Counted from the first letter of the stretch, positions 1-8,110 are shown. The stretch: 17,909 nt of DNA from Puniceicoccales bacterium (GCA_031289835.1 JAITOW010000066.1:1-17909); one strand, 5' to 3'. Translations and numbers: made by a program. The notes: generated from the letters alone by a model not told the origin.

Positions 1-95
1 TTAAAATATACCGAGCTACGTCAAAAACATTTACCATAATGGTCCATAATCATAGCCGAAATTTTTCAATGTCAATACTAAAATAATCATTTTTT

Positions 96-210
96 GGAAA
101 TGGGAGGCGTGGATGCCTGGAAATAAAAGGTACAGGTACTTGAAGGTGAGGAACATAGGTACGTAAAAATTAGGAACGTAAGTACTTGGAAATGGCGCGT
201 ATTTCATCGT
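96..210. repeat. degenerate 23-bp tandem repeat, about five units
   Basis: Five consecutive 23-bp units can be aligned, starting at 96, 119, 142, 165 and 188. GGAAAT recurs exactly at 96, 119 and 188, and GTAC at 136, 159 and 182, all 23 bp apart. AGGAAC recurs at 149 and 172. The units have diverged, and the middle two keep the GTAC half best. The period is not a multiple of three, so this is not a protein repeat. It could be an old minisatellite or a set of spaced binding sites; nothing in the sequence decides between them. Confidence 0.5.
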
Positions 211-953
211 GTGCGGAGGGCAGCGGTCAATCGCCCAACGCACTCCAAGGGAGCGGTCGGCCACAATTTGTAGGATTGCTTAAATAGCTTGCGCACGCGC
301 GCGGGTGGGCTGACACGGCGGAACTACACCCTGATAGAGCGGAGCCGAGCAGCATGGCCGCGGCCATGTTCGCCAGTTTCCGACACATTGCCATAGAAAT
401 ACTTATTAGCATTTGGTAGCTTGGACAACACGGCGTCGCCTACCTGGTCCTCACACCCCGGAGCATCTTCGTGAAGCCGGCGTGGAACAATATGCGATCC
501 ACGGCCCAGCACATCGCCGGGTAACTATCCCCAAGCGCCCCAACTCAATGCACGATACCGCATCCTCACTGCCTCGGCGCACCCATGTTAAGTAGATCGA
601 TCGGCAATTTGTACGCATGTTTGTGCGGCGGCAACACACTTACATGCCCACTTTCGCTGGATAGTCGCACGCATAGATCCACCGATGCCCGGTAGTATGT
701 CTCCCCGCTTGCCATGGGACGCACTCGCGGGATCGTCCCGCGCGCGCTATCATGCCAGATCACCGCACGGCTCAATGGTTCGCCGCCACTCTGATTGACC
801 ACGAATTCTCCAGCTCCGCAGAAGAAAATATGCGCCCGTGGAACACTCGCTGGCTTTCCAAATTGCTCCCGAACTCCGCACCGTAGCTATATATGTTATC
901 TCCCTGAGCTTCATACATGGAAGCTAATTCGAGCAAGGTTTTTTAGTAAAATT
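211..953. other. GC-rich stretch without a convincing gene
   Basis: No frame on either strand stays open beyond about 78 codons, and none of the short peptides resembles a known family except the doubtful lipoprotein at 227-412. Hand counts give 68% G+C at 301-360, 63% at 421-480, 62% at 481-540 and 58% at 661-720, against 35% at 61-120. I see no tRNA, rRNA or terminal inverted repeats. It may be decayed foreign DNA, an unrecognised RNA or a poorly assembled end. Positions 1-95 are AT-rich and also show nothing recognisable. Confidence 0.4.
227..412 (-). CDS. doubtful small lipoprotein-like ORF
   Basis: The 61-residue ORF begins with a short basic segment (MCRKLANM) and a hydrophobic stretch, and then has a good lipobox (LSGC followed by SS), as in lipoprotein signal peptides. 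Alternative ATGs lie at 394 and 388. After the Cys only about 28 low-information residues follow before the stop, and no Shine-Dalgarno sequence precedes any start. It lies inside a GC-rich stretch with no other coding signal. It could be a real short lipoprotein, the 5' end of a broken gene, or chance. Confidence 0.15.
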   Translation of the reverse strand: MLISISMAMCRKLANMAAAMLLGSALSGCSSAVSAHPRACASYLSNPTNCGRPLPWSALGD

Positions 954-1991
954 TTACCACTTAATTGGTTCGGTGTGTAGCCTAGAGAACCTTTGCACAA
1001 GAAATTCATCTAAGTTTTCCTGTGTAGAGTAAATGACACCATGGAATTCTTTGTCCAAAATCGTGGTACTATGGGGTCCTATGGGCACAACATTAGCTTT
1101 CTTGGAATCCACAGGGCACCACCCATCTTTGTCCGTACATCTAAGCGCAATGAAATGGCCACGACCGCATATGATCGCTCTGTCAGTTTCAATTTGGCTG
1201 AGCGTATCACAGAGTTTCCTTAGATTATACTCATCAAGGATATTTGAATGGAGACCAAGCTCTCCAGGGGAAGCAAGTCGAGTTTTTGGATCTATCTTAG
1301 CCAATGCTGCTTTTGCCACTAGTGGATCTGCTCCAGCTCCTCTGCCTATAGCATTTCCTTCGATGACTCCCCGAATAATTTTCTCGTAATTTGAAAGTCT
1401 AGACAACTCAGATAATGTATGCGGAGGTTGTGGTATAGGTATAGGCGGCTTGGCATCACTGTTTGTTAACATACCCCTGATAAGTTTCATGGTATCGAGA
1501 AGCTTTCCCCACTGGCCTTTTCGGATACATTCATTCAAATCAGAAACCAACTTATTAATGTATTCAATTTTATTCCCAATATTTTCGACATTGCCACCAT
1601 GAAAATAATGTAGGGCATCCACCATGGATTGCTCACTTTTCATCGCCGTTTCAACGAAATTTCTACACGCCTCTCCAATATTTGACCCAAGTATCTCATT
1701 TAAAACTTCGTGACCTACTTCTTCTAGCCCACCTAGGTGTATCCATCGTGCACCGACATAAGCCCGCAGAGCATGCAAAGAGCACGTATTGGAATTGATT
1801 TGTTTTTCGTGGTGTAGATCTCCGGCACGTTGCGGTTGAAAAACGGAAGATTTACCTTGGGTAACTCTAGACAAATCAGGTTCATCGCTCTGAACCTGGC
1901 ACAAATGACCTGGCAGGCGATTTTCAATTTTCAAAGCTGGCGCAGGTGCTCCATTTCCGCCAGGAGCAATATTCCTTGTTTGCATATCCAT
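954..1991 (-). CDS. papain/Josephin-like cysteine protease, candidate secreted effector
   Basis: This 345-residue protein matches no family I can name with certainty. It shows a papain-fold (clan CA) pattern: Gln64 followed six residues later by Cys70 in QINSNTCSLHAL, then His279 in GRGHFIALR and Asp295 in GWCPVDS. The Q-C and H-D spacings (6 and 16) equal those of papain Q19-C25 and H159-N175, and the His block looks like that of Josephin deubiquitinases. The first 60 residues are low-complexity and hydrophilic, with no Sec signal, and a Pro-rich linker lies at about 181-191. I chose ATG 1991. The frame stays open upstream to a TTG at 2192, but those 67 codons cover AT-rich promoter sequence and palindromes. 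Being a secreted effector or deubiquitinase is inference; a housekeeping protease or toxin is possible. The 235-bp gap from mutS suggests separate transcription. Confidence 0.6.
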   Translation of the reverse strand: MDMQTRNIAPGGNGAPAPALKIENRLPGHLCQVQSDEPDLSRVTQGKSSVFQPQRAGDLHHEKQINSNTCSLHALRAYVGARWIHLGGLEEVGHEVLNEILGSNIGEACRNFVETAMKSEQSMVDALHYFHGGNVENIGNKIEYINKLVSDLNECIRKGQWGKLLDTMKLIRGMLTNSDAKPPIPIPQPPHTLSELSRLSNYEKIIRGVIEGNAIGRGAGADPLVAKAALAKIDPKTRLASPGELGLHSNILDEYNLRKLCDTLSQIETDRAIICGRGHFIALRCTDKDGWCPVDSKKANVVPIGPHSTTILDKEFHGVIYSTQENLDEFLVQRFSRLHTEPIKW

Positions 1992-2010
1992 GATAAACCT
2001 AAGTTTATCA
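1991..2010. promoter_or_regulatory. perfect inverted repeat touching the start codon of the protease-like gene
   Basis: TGATAAAC at 1991-1998 and GTTTATCA at 2003-2010 form a perfect 8-bp stem with a 4-nt loop. On the coding (minus) strand the repeat runs into the A of the ATG at 1991. It could be an operator or an RNA hairpin that hides the start codon. The role is inferred; the symmetry is seen directly. Confidence 0.45.
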
Positions 2011-2011
2011 G

Positions 2012-2030
2012 ATTGTAAAAATTTTACAAT
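2012..2030 (-). promoter_or_regulatory. 19-bp palindrome overlapping a -10-like box
   Basis: ATTGTAAAA (2012-2020) and TTTTACAAT (2022-2030) are perfect 9-bp arms around a single base. On the minus strand the distal arm contains TACAAT (2017-2012), a 5/6 match to the -10 consensus. The only -35-like hexamer is a weak TTGCAT 19 bp upstream. A repressor site overlaid on the promoter of the protease-like gene is the simplest reading. AT-rich chance symmetry cannot be excluded. Confidence 0.4.
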
Positions 2031-2226
2031 AAAATAATGCAAAAATTTTATAAAATTAACCAAGATGCAAAAACAAGCATCGTATCCCACCCCAACGCCA
2101 TGCACCCACTTCGCTGTTTTGTTTAGCAAATGTTTGACATTTTCGAACGCAACCACGCAACCGTAAAAGGCATTACAGGAAAAATATAACAAGTTTTCGC
2201 TGTGCTATTTTCCAGTAATTCGGTTG

Positions 2227-4725
2227 TCACAGCAACATTCCCTGAAAATCGTCATTTTTATTGAATTTTTTAGCCAAAGTTTTTTTCAAAGTGTTCCCTT
2301 CGGATTCGAGTTCGTGCAATATTTCCTTTGATCGGGCGATGACATCCGATGGCAGGCCTGCCAGTCTTGCAACGTGTATGCCATAGGACTTATCTGCCGC
2401 CCCGGGAACGACTTCGCGCATGAATATTATCTCGTCGTTCCACTCTTTTACGGACATTTTATAGTTTTTGATTTTTTTCGAAAATTCCGCTAATTTCGTC
2501 AATTCGTGGTAATGCGTGGCAAACATGGTTCGCGTTGTGCTGTGCGCGAGGTGTTCGACGACGGCCCATGCAATGCTCAGTCCGTCGTAGGTACTTGTGC
2601 CGCGGCCGATTTCGTCGACGACGACAAGGCTCCTCCCGGTCATATTGTTCAGAATGTTCGCCATTTCATTCATTTCCACCATGAATGTCGAATTTCCCTG
2701 GGACAGATCGTCTCCGGACCCTATGCGCGAAAATATTCGGTCAACCACACCGATGCTGCAACTTTTTGCCGGAACAAATGAGCCTATGTGTGCCAGGAAA
2801 ACGATCAGCGCCACTTGCCTAATGTATGTCGACTTTCCGGCCATGTTTGGACCGGTGATTATGGCCACCTGGTTGTTATTTGTGTTCAAAGTAGTATCGT
2901 TGGGCACAAACCTTGATTGGGTGAGGCTTTGTTCGACAACTGGATGTCGCCCCTGGGTGATCTCAATCGTGTCACCTTCGGATATAACTGGCCTGCAATA
3001 GTTGTGTTCATGGGCTAGGCGCGCCCATCCACAGTAAACATCGAGTCCGGCCAACACATCGGAAGTTTCTTGAAGTTGCGCCGAGTATTTCAAAGTTTCA
3101 GCCAAAAGTTCTTCGAATAGCGTGGATTCGAGCTCGATGGCATTTCTCTCAGCATTCAAAATTTCCGATTCCTTTTTCCGCAATTCCTCCGTGATGTAGC
3201 GTTCGCCATTGACGGTTGTTTGCCTGCGGATATAATGGCCCGGAACCAGGCCGACATTCGATTTCGTCACCTCTATGAAATAGCCAAACGTCCCATTAAA
3301 CTTCACTTTTAGATTTTTAATCCCCGTTTGTTGCTGCTCATTGCGCTCGAATTCCACCATCCACTCGCGGCAATTACCGTGCAAGCTGCGCAGATGGTCA
3401 AGTTCGCCGTTGTACCCGTCGCGGATATAGCCACCATTCGAGAGGTCGATGGGCGGGGAATCTGACAGGGCCTGCGACAGGAGTTTATCGAGGTTTTCAA
3501 AGGTCCCAATTTTACCGTTTGAGTGTCTAAGTTCGGTGCACTCAAGTTTCTCCAATTCACTTTTTAGAGGTTTCAAGACCTTTATCGTTGCCCTAATTGA
3601 GCCGAGTTCGCGGGGATTTCGCAGGCGATTTTTGAGCCTGGTTATTATGCGCGTCAGGTCGTATGTTTTTTCGAGAAGAACGTGCACATTTTTGCAAACG
3701 CTGAAATTTTGAACGAACCCATGGACACAATTTTGGCGGCGCTGTATCTTTGCAGGACTTATCAGGGGGTACAGGAAGTATTTTTCAAGCAGTCTAGCTC
3801 CAGCTGCCGTAACCGTTCTGTCAACGATGTCGAGCAGTGAACCGGAGCGGGTAAAATGCGATGACTGGAACAACTCCAAACTCCTGATCGTGGATGCATC
3901 CAGCGTCATAGTTTCGCTCAGTTGGTAGACTTTGATGCCGGTTAGGGTGAGATTTTCCGTGCATAAATTTTCGGAAACATAGGCCAATAGTGCTCCCGCT
4001 GGCCCGATGGCATATTCCAAATTTCCAACGATGCCGTATCCATTTAAATTGTGTACCCCAAGTACCTTACACATCAGCTCATTGTTAAATTTTATGTCGA
4101 ATTTTATGCTGTTGACCTCGGAAACGGCGGAATTTTGAATTAAACTTAGCAGCGATTCCTTGTGCGACGTTGCGTTGGCCATCCAAAACTCTCGCTCCCT
4201 GTCCGAGATGATGATTTCAGCCGGGGAGAGGGCGCGCAGCACGGGAAGTAAATTTTGTGCCTCCTCGGAGAAAGCCACCCTGAATTCGCCCGTAGAAACC
4301 TCAATCCAGGCCGCGGATAGGCCGCGCTTCGAAAGCTGAAACGACAGGATGTAGTTGTTGTGCCTTGCCTCGATATACTGGTCAGCAATCACCGTGCCGG
4401 GCGTGAGAATCCGGCTAATGGCACGCCTTACCAGTTGACCCGGCTTCGGCTCGCTGATTTGGTCGCAGATCGCAATCTTGTATCCGGAGTGCAAGATTTT
4501 ACTGATGTATGACTCTGCAGCGTGATATGGAATCCCCGCCATTGGGCTGTCGCCGCGGTGGGTAAGCGCTATCCCGAGCAATTTTGCTCCAATTTTGGCA
4601 TCTTCGTTGAACAATTCGTAAAAGTCTCCAAGCCTGTAGAAAAGGAGAGTTTTTTCGGGCAGTGATGCTCTAATTTCGTTGTATTGTTGCATCATCGGGG
4701 TTGGTTTGGAAGCGCTCGACAACAT
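2227..4725 (-). CDS. mutS: DNA mismatch repair protein MutS
   Basis: The 832-residue ATPase recognises mispaired and unpaired bases and starts methyl-independent or MutL-directed repair in the cytosol. Domain I carries the mismatch-reading motif GDFYELF at 33-39 (Phe35, Glu37). The connector, lever and clamp regions follow to about 560. The ABC ATPase then shows Walker A GPNMAGKST (625-633), the signature STFMVEMNE (679-687), Walker B VVVDEIGRGTS (701-711) and the switch histidine region ATHYHEL (736-742). The length is close to the usual 850, with a slightly shorter C-terminal tail. ATG 4725 starts 16 bp after the ybeY stop with no visible Shine-Dalgarno, so it is probably the last gene of the infC-to-mutS run. 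No rearrangement or missing key residue is seen. Confidence 0.98.
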   Translation of the reverse strand: MLSSASKPTPMMQQYNEIRASLPEKTLLFYRLGDFYELFNEDAKIGAKLLGIALTHRGDSPMAGIPYHAAESYISKILHSGYKIAICDQISEPKPGQLVRRAISRILTPGTVIADQYIEARHNNYILSFQLSKRGLSAAWIEVSTGEFRVAFSEEAQNLLPVLRALSPAEIIISDREREFWMANATSHKESLLSLIQNSAVSEVNSIKFDIKFNNELMCKVLGVHNLNGYGIVGNLEYAIGPAGALLAYVSENLCTENLTLTGIKVYQLSETMTLDASTIRSLELFQSSHFTRSGSLLDIVDRTVTAAGARLLEKYFLYPLISPAKIQRRQNCVHGFVQNFSVCKNVHVLLEKTYDLTRIITRLKNRLRNPRELGSIRATIKVLKPLKSELEKLECTELRHSNGKIGTFENLDKLLSQALSDSPPIDLSNGGYIRDGYNGELDHLRSLHGNCREWMVEFERNEQQQTGIKNLKVKFNGTFGYFIEVTKSNVGLVPGHYIRRQTTVNGERYITEELRKKESEILNAERNAIELESTLFEELLAETLKYSAQLQETSDVLAGLDVYCGWARLAHEHNYCRPVISEGDTIEITQGRHPVVEQSLTQSRFVPNDTTLNTNNNQVAIITGPNMAGKSTYIRQVALIVFLAHIGSFVPAKSCSIGVVDRIFSRIGSGDDLSQGNSTFMVEMNEMANILNNMTGRSLVVVDEIGRGTSTYDGLSIAWAVVEHLAHSTTRTMFATHYHELTKLAEFSKKIKNYKMSVKEWNDEIIFMREVVPGAADKSYGIHVARLAGLPSDVIARSKEILHELESEGNTLKKTLAKKFNKNDDFQGMLL

Positions 4726-4741
4726 GACAAATCTGTGTTTT

Positions 4742-5221
4742 TTATAAATTGATAAAATTTCCAGTGTCTACAAAATTTGGAATGGTCCCTTGGGCTCGCA
4801 TAAAGTTTATGCAAAAACTTTCCGCTTCCCGCATTTTTAAGCGATCAAGTTCTTCGATATCATCCAATCCGGATAGGTGCAGATAGCCGTGGATTAAGTA
4901 TAAGGCAAGCTCATCGCGAAATATTGTGCCGAATTCTTCGGTGGCCCGTCTGGCGTATTCGGGGGAAACGCAAACTTCACCGGCATAGCCAAATTCATCA
5001 TCGCCACAAAACGTTATAACATCCGTGGGAGAAGGATCATTCAGAAATTTTTTGTGAACATTGCACATTTCCTTCTCACCTAGGAATGCTATGGAAAGGG
5101 TTCCTGGTTTTACGGGGTATTTGTCCAACTTGTCCAAAAGCTCGCACATAAGCTCCACTTCCTTTTCATTGAACGCGAGCCAACCAACTTTGTTTGTGAT
5201 TTCAATTTCCCTATGGCTCAT
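4742..5221 (-). CDS. ybeY: endoribonuclease YbeY
   Basis: YbeY is a metal-dependent endoribonuclease needed for 16S rRNA 3'-end maturation and ribosome quality control. The zinc motif HGYLHLSGLDD is near residues 111-121 of the 159-residue form. The two His are present, but the third ligand, His in E. coli, is Asp, a variant I also recall from Bacteroidota homologues. The PTDVITF block typical of the family is upstream. Two starts are possible: ATG 5239 gives 165 residues, and ATG 5221 is preceded by AGGACGG and overlaps the 3' end of the pgpH-type gene by 11 bp. I prefer 5221 because its overlap suits translational coupling. It lies between the pgpH-type gene and mutS in one transcription unit, and the HD phosphodiesterase-ybeY pairing is common in bacteria. 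Confidence 0.93.
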   Translation of the reverse strand: MSHREIEITNKVGWLAFNEKEVELMCELLDKLDKYPVKPGTLSIAFLGEKEMCNVHKKFLNDPSPTDVITFCGDDEFGYAGEVCVSPEYARRATEEFGTIFRDELALYLIHGYLHLSGLDDIEELDRLKMREAESFCINFMRAQGTIPNFVDTGNFINL

Positions 5222-7553
5222 CCGTCCTATTCTTGGCATGGCTGATTCTGGAGTGAAGTATGTGGATCATGGAAAATGAAAAGGCTTTTTTAAGAGCTTT
5301 CACTTCGTCGAGCGTGATTGGACATTCGTCTAGCTGATGGTCGCGTGCTTTACTTGCGAAAACCTCTTCTATTAAATTTTCAATGCTCTGATGGGTCACT
5401 TTTTTCATGCTTCTGCTTGCCGCCTCGATGGAGTCGGCCAACATTATAATCGCGCTTTCCTTTGAACGTGGCCTCGGTCCATCATACCTAAAGTTGTTTT
5501 TGTCCAACTTATCGCGCAGATAATTTTCGATATCCTTCGAAGTCATATTTATCACATCCACTTCCGCCAACAATTCGCCACGGGCTTTATCGTGGAAAAA
5601 CTGCGTTGTCGTTGTGCCGTGGTGCTCGCAAATCACATCGATGATCACCCTAGGCAGCTTGGCAGCTGCGGCAAGGGAAGCCCCCTCGCGCACGTGGTTC
5701 CTGATGATCAGGGAGCTGATGTAGGGGGTTTGTTTGTCGTGGGGATTGGCGTAGTTATTTTGATTTTCAATGAAATATTCCGGCTTTGAAATTTTGCCGA
5801 GATCGTGGAATAGCGCCGCAGTTTTGCAAATGGTTTTGTTAGCTTTTATGCTGCCAGCAACTTGTTCGGAAAGGATCGAGACAACCAGGCTATGTTGGTA
5901 TGTGCCTGGCGCGGCGAATTGCAGCTGCTGCAGCAACGGATTTCTATAGTCGGTTAATCCCAGCAAGCTGATGTCCGTGTACACGGAAAAGACTTTTTCG
6001 AGGATGGGCAGAAATATTACGGTTAGGATGCTCGTTGCCATTGACATCGCGAATGTGGAAAACACCTGGTAAACTACAATTTTAGCCGAAACCTGCGCCA
6101 ATATGCCATGAATTATTATCGAAGCCGCAAATATTAACCCGGCTAGGAAGGAGCAGGCGAATATTTGCGATCTGGAGTTTGTGTTTTTCAGCAGCATCAC
6201 GAATGCGAAACATACAAACAGTATTACAAGACAAAAATCAATTGGACGTGCTAGCATCAAAGTGTACAAAATACAGGCTATGACCGATGACACTAGTCCG
6301 TCGGCGACACCTAGGAGCAGTGTTCCGATCGCCGATGCCACTAGAAACGGAGCCATGCAGTATAGGGCATAGGTAAGGGTGGAATTTTTCACGAAAATTT
6401 CCAGCTCTCCAAATTGAATGTACATGCGCAGGACGGTTACCTGCAGCAGGATCAAAGCGCTCAACACGTAATATCTTTTCCTGCATAGATTGTGAAAATT
6501 TGGAATAAATAGCCTTAACCCGATAAATGACATCGTCATTACTAGGAAAGTTAAAAACGTTTTAGTGAGGAACATATAGTAGGACGCGTGCCCGTTCCTG
6601 TGGCTTGCACGCAGTGCGCGCTGGTGTTCAACGAAAGCTTCATACCTTTCCGCATCAATCATAATGTTCTGTTCCAAAATCACATCCCCGACTTCGTGTT
6701 TAATTGTGACAGGCTTGATCGAGCGGGCAACGAGATTTGCGTCGATTTTACTTTCCTCGGAGTCGAACACGAGATTAGGCTTAATTCCCTGCTTAAGTAT
6801 CTTGAACAGAATGGTCACTGTATCTTTGTCCAGCTCCAGGGACAGGAGGTGCGTCCTCACATGGAAAAGTGCATCTTCCAGCGTGCGCACGCGTTGCTGC
6901 TGCTTCCCTTTCACCTTAAACCCATACAACTTGGTGAAGCCTTCGTCCGATTGCGGCACAAGAAAGTCGTCGAAATACACCCCATCCCGTGCTATCTCAC
7001 GTAATAGAGATACGCACTCTTGAAAGATCTGAGTGCGTTCAATTTGGCCAAGAGAAACGGCGAGCAAGGCCACATCTTGCCATTCGACTTTGACCGGGCC
7101 CATCGCATTGAATTCGTTAACAAATTCCTTGATATCATTTCTTCCGTGTTCGCACAGGATATCTTCGTAGGAAAACCCTTCCATGCGCTCATCGAGCAAT
7201 TTCAGCATTTTTATGAAATTGTCGTACTTTTTTTCGTCGATGATGTAAACGTTGCGAGCTTGGTGCCTTTTTTGCTCATACAACTTTCTCGTCCTTACCT
7301 TGCTTTCGAACTCGAAGGGCACCTCTGCAACAATCTTTGACTTAGACAGGTTCCCGGGAATAAACTGCACATTCATGGAGTCGTTCCAAGCAAAGCATAC
7401 CACAGAAACTAACACGGTTACGATAAATAGCCAAAAAAAGTAAGCTCCTAGAATCTTAGCTTTGTCCCTAAAATTTGTCGCTGCATCGATGGGAATATCC
7501 TGCGTATTTTTGGAGTGGGCCGCATCACGTTTCTGTTGTTTTTCCTGTGCCAT
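5211..7553 (-). CDS. pgpH: 7TM-HD family cyclic-di-AMP phosphodiesterase, PgpH type
   Basis: This is an integral membrane HD-domain phosphodiesterase of about 780 residues. In Listeria, PgpH cleaves c-di-AMP to pApA. Residues below are numbered from ATG 7553. One membrane segment (about 34-55) is followed by an extracytoplasmic region (7TMR-HDED type) to about 325. Next comes a cluster of hydrophobic helices (about 327-525), then the cytosolic HD domain: YQHS (His554), ALFHDLGKISKP with the His-Asp pair (583-584), CEHHG (642-646) and LADSIEA (Asp707). All expected metal ligands are visible. ATG 7553 begins one base after the HIT gene stop; upstream TTG 7580 and ATG 7568 are in frame. None has a good Shine-Dalgarno, so coupling to the HIT gene is likely. 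The substrate is inferred from the family. Confidence 0.88.
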   Translation of the reverse strand: MAQEKQQKRDAAHSKNTQDIPIDAATNFRDKAKILGAYFFWLFIVTVLVSVVCFAWNDSMNVQFIPGNLSKSKIVAEVPFEFESKVRTRKLYEQKRHQARNVYIIDEKKYDNFIKMLKLLDERMEGFSYEDILCEHGRNDIKEFVNEFNAMGPVKVEWQDVALLAVSLGQIERTQIFQECVSLLREIARDGVYFDDFLVPQSDEGFTKLYGFKVKGKQQQRVRTLEDALFHVRTHLLSLELDKDTVTILFKILKQGIKPNLVFDSEESKIDANLVARSIKPVTIKHEVGDVILEQNIMIDAERYEAFVEHQRALRASHRNGHASYYMFLTKTFLTFLVMTMSFIGLRLFIPNFHNLCRKRYYVLSALILLQVTVLRMYIQFGELEIFVKNSTLTYALYCMAPFLVASAIGTLLLGVADGLVSSVIACILYTLMLARPIDFCLVILFVCFAFVMLLKNTNSRSQIFACSFLAGLIFAASIIIHGILAQVSAKIVVYQVFSTFAMSMATSILTVIFLPILEKVFSVYTDISLLGLTDYRNPLLQQLQFAAPGTYQHSLVVSILSEQVAGSIKANKTICKTAALFHDLGKISKPEYFIENQNNYANPHDKQTPYISSLIIRNHVREGASLAAAAKLPRVIIDVICEHHGTTTTQFFHDKARGELLAEVDVINMTSKDIENYLRDKLDKNNFRYDGPRPRSKESAIIMLADSIEAASRSMKKVTHQSIENLIEEVFASKARDHQLDECPITLDEVKALKKAFSFSMIHILHSRISHAKNRTDEP

Positions 7554-7554
7554 A

Positions 7555-8046
7555 TCAAATAACAGCATCTGTGAATGCAATCAAACGCTCAAACATAGCC
7601 CGTTGAGACTGGGCAAGAACCTTTGTATTTGCGACAACGGGCATAAAATTTGTGTCCCCATTCCAGCGTGGTACAACGTGGCAGTGTAGATGCTTTGGGA
7701 TTCCGGCTCCAGCCGCCAAACCGATGTTCATGCCAATGTTGAACCCATCGGGCGATAGAGCTTTTTTTAGCATGGACTCGGCCTTCCCTATGGCGGTGAA
7801 AAAATCTACCCTTTCGACCTCGGATAACTCGTCTATGTCTGAAACGGCCCTATGTGGGAGAACCAGCAGATGCCCGGGGTTGTATGGATACTTATTCATG
7901 ATGGCGAAGGAAAATTTGCTTCTGAACAGTATTAGGCGTTCCCCATCGTTACCCGTGTCTTCGTCATATTTAAATGGATCATCGGAATCTGATTTTGCGC
8001 GTTCCACATAGTCTATTCGCCAGTAAGCATGTAGGTTATCCATCAT
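7555..8046 (-). CDS. HIT family nucleotide hydrolase/transferase
   Basis: The 163-residue protein belongs to the histidine triad superfamily, whose members hydrolyse or phosphorolyse dinucleoside polyphosphates or AMP conjugates. The triad HLHCHVVPRW is at 119-128 (His119, His121, His123). The N-terminus (MDNLHAYWRIDYV) resembles the start of AP4A phosphorylase-like bacterial members, which usually open with a Leu-Trp-x-Pro-Trp-Arg block. PGHLLVLPHR (57-66) is the usual substrate-side strand. Starts at 8046 and 8043 are adjacent. The gene is 173 bp from the amidase, with its own promoter candidate at 8082-8110, and its stop sits one base from the PgpH-type ATG. The exact substrate cannot be read from the sequence. 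Confidence 0.9.
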   Translation of the reverse strand: MMDNLHAYWRIDYVERAKSDSDDPFKYDEDTGNDGERLILFRSKFSFAIMNKYPYNPGHLLVLPHRAVSDIDELSEVERVDFFTAIGKAESMLKKALSPDGFNIGMNIGLAAGAGIPKHLHCHVVPRWNGDTNFMPVVANTKVLAQSQRAMFERLIAFTDAVI

Positions 8047-8081
8047 ACTGGAAACATAACAAATTTTTCTACAAATTTAGC

Positions 8082-8110
8082 AATTTAAATTTTTCCAAAC
8101 CCACAGCCAA
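8082..8110 (-). promoter_or_regulatory. sigma70-like promoter for the HIT-pgpH-ybeY-mutS run
   Basis: On the minus strand TTGGCT (8110-8105) and TAAATT (8087-8082) are separated by exactly 17 bp. Transcription would start near 8075, about 29 bp before ATG 8046. The rest of the 173-bp gap (8047-8219) shows no gene. Each hexamer matches the consensus at about four of six positions, so this is a candidate only. Confidence 0.35.

Noticed and set aside
907..925. Hairpin AGCTTC-ATACATG-GAAGCT as terminator of the protease-like gene
   Set aside because: The 6-bp stem is perfect, but on the minus strand no T run follows. On the plus strand the T6 run starts 13 bases later, too far for an intrinsic terminator.
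1033..1389. Plus-strand ORF of 118 codons
   Set aside because: It is the antisense shadow of the protease-like gene and has no family features.
1992..2192. N-terminal extension of the protease-like protein from a TTG at 2192
   Set aside because: The extra 67 residues cover AT-rich promoter-like sequence and both palindromes, and read as low-information hydrophobic text. ATG 1991 is a better start.
2175..2216. Hairpin after mutS as terminator
   Set aside because: GGAAAA and TTTTCC can pair, but the loop is over 20 nt, the flanking pairs are interrupted and no clear T run follows.
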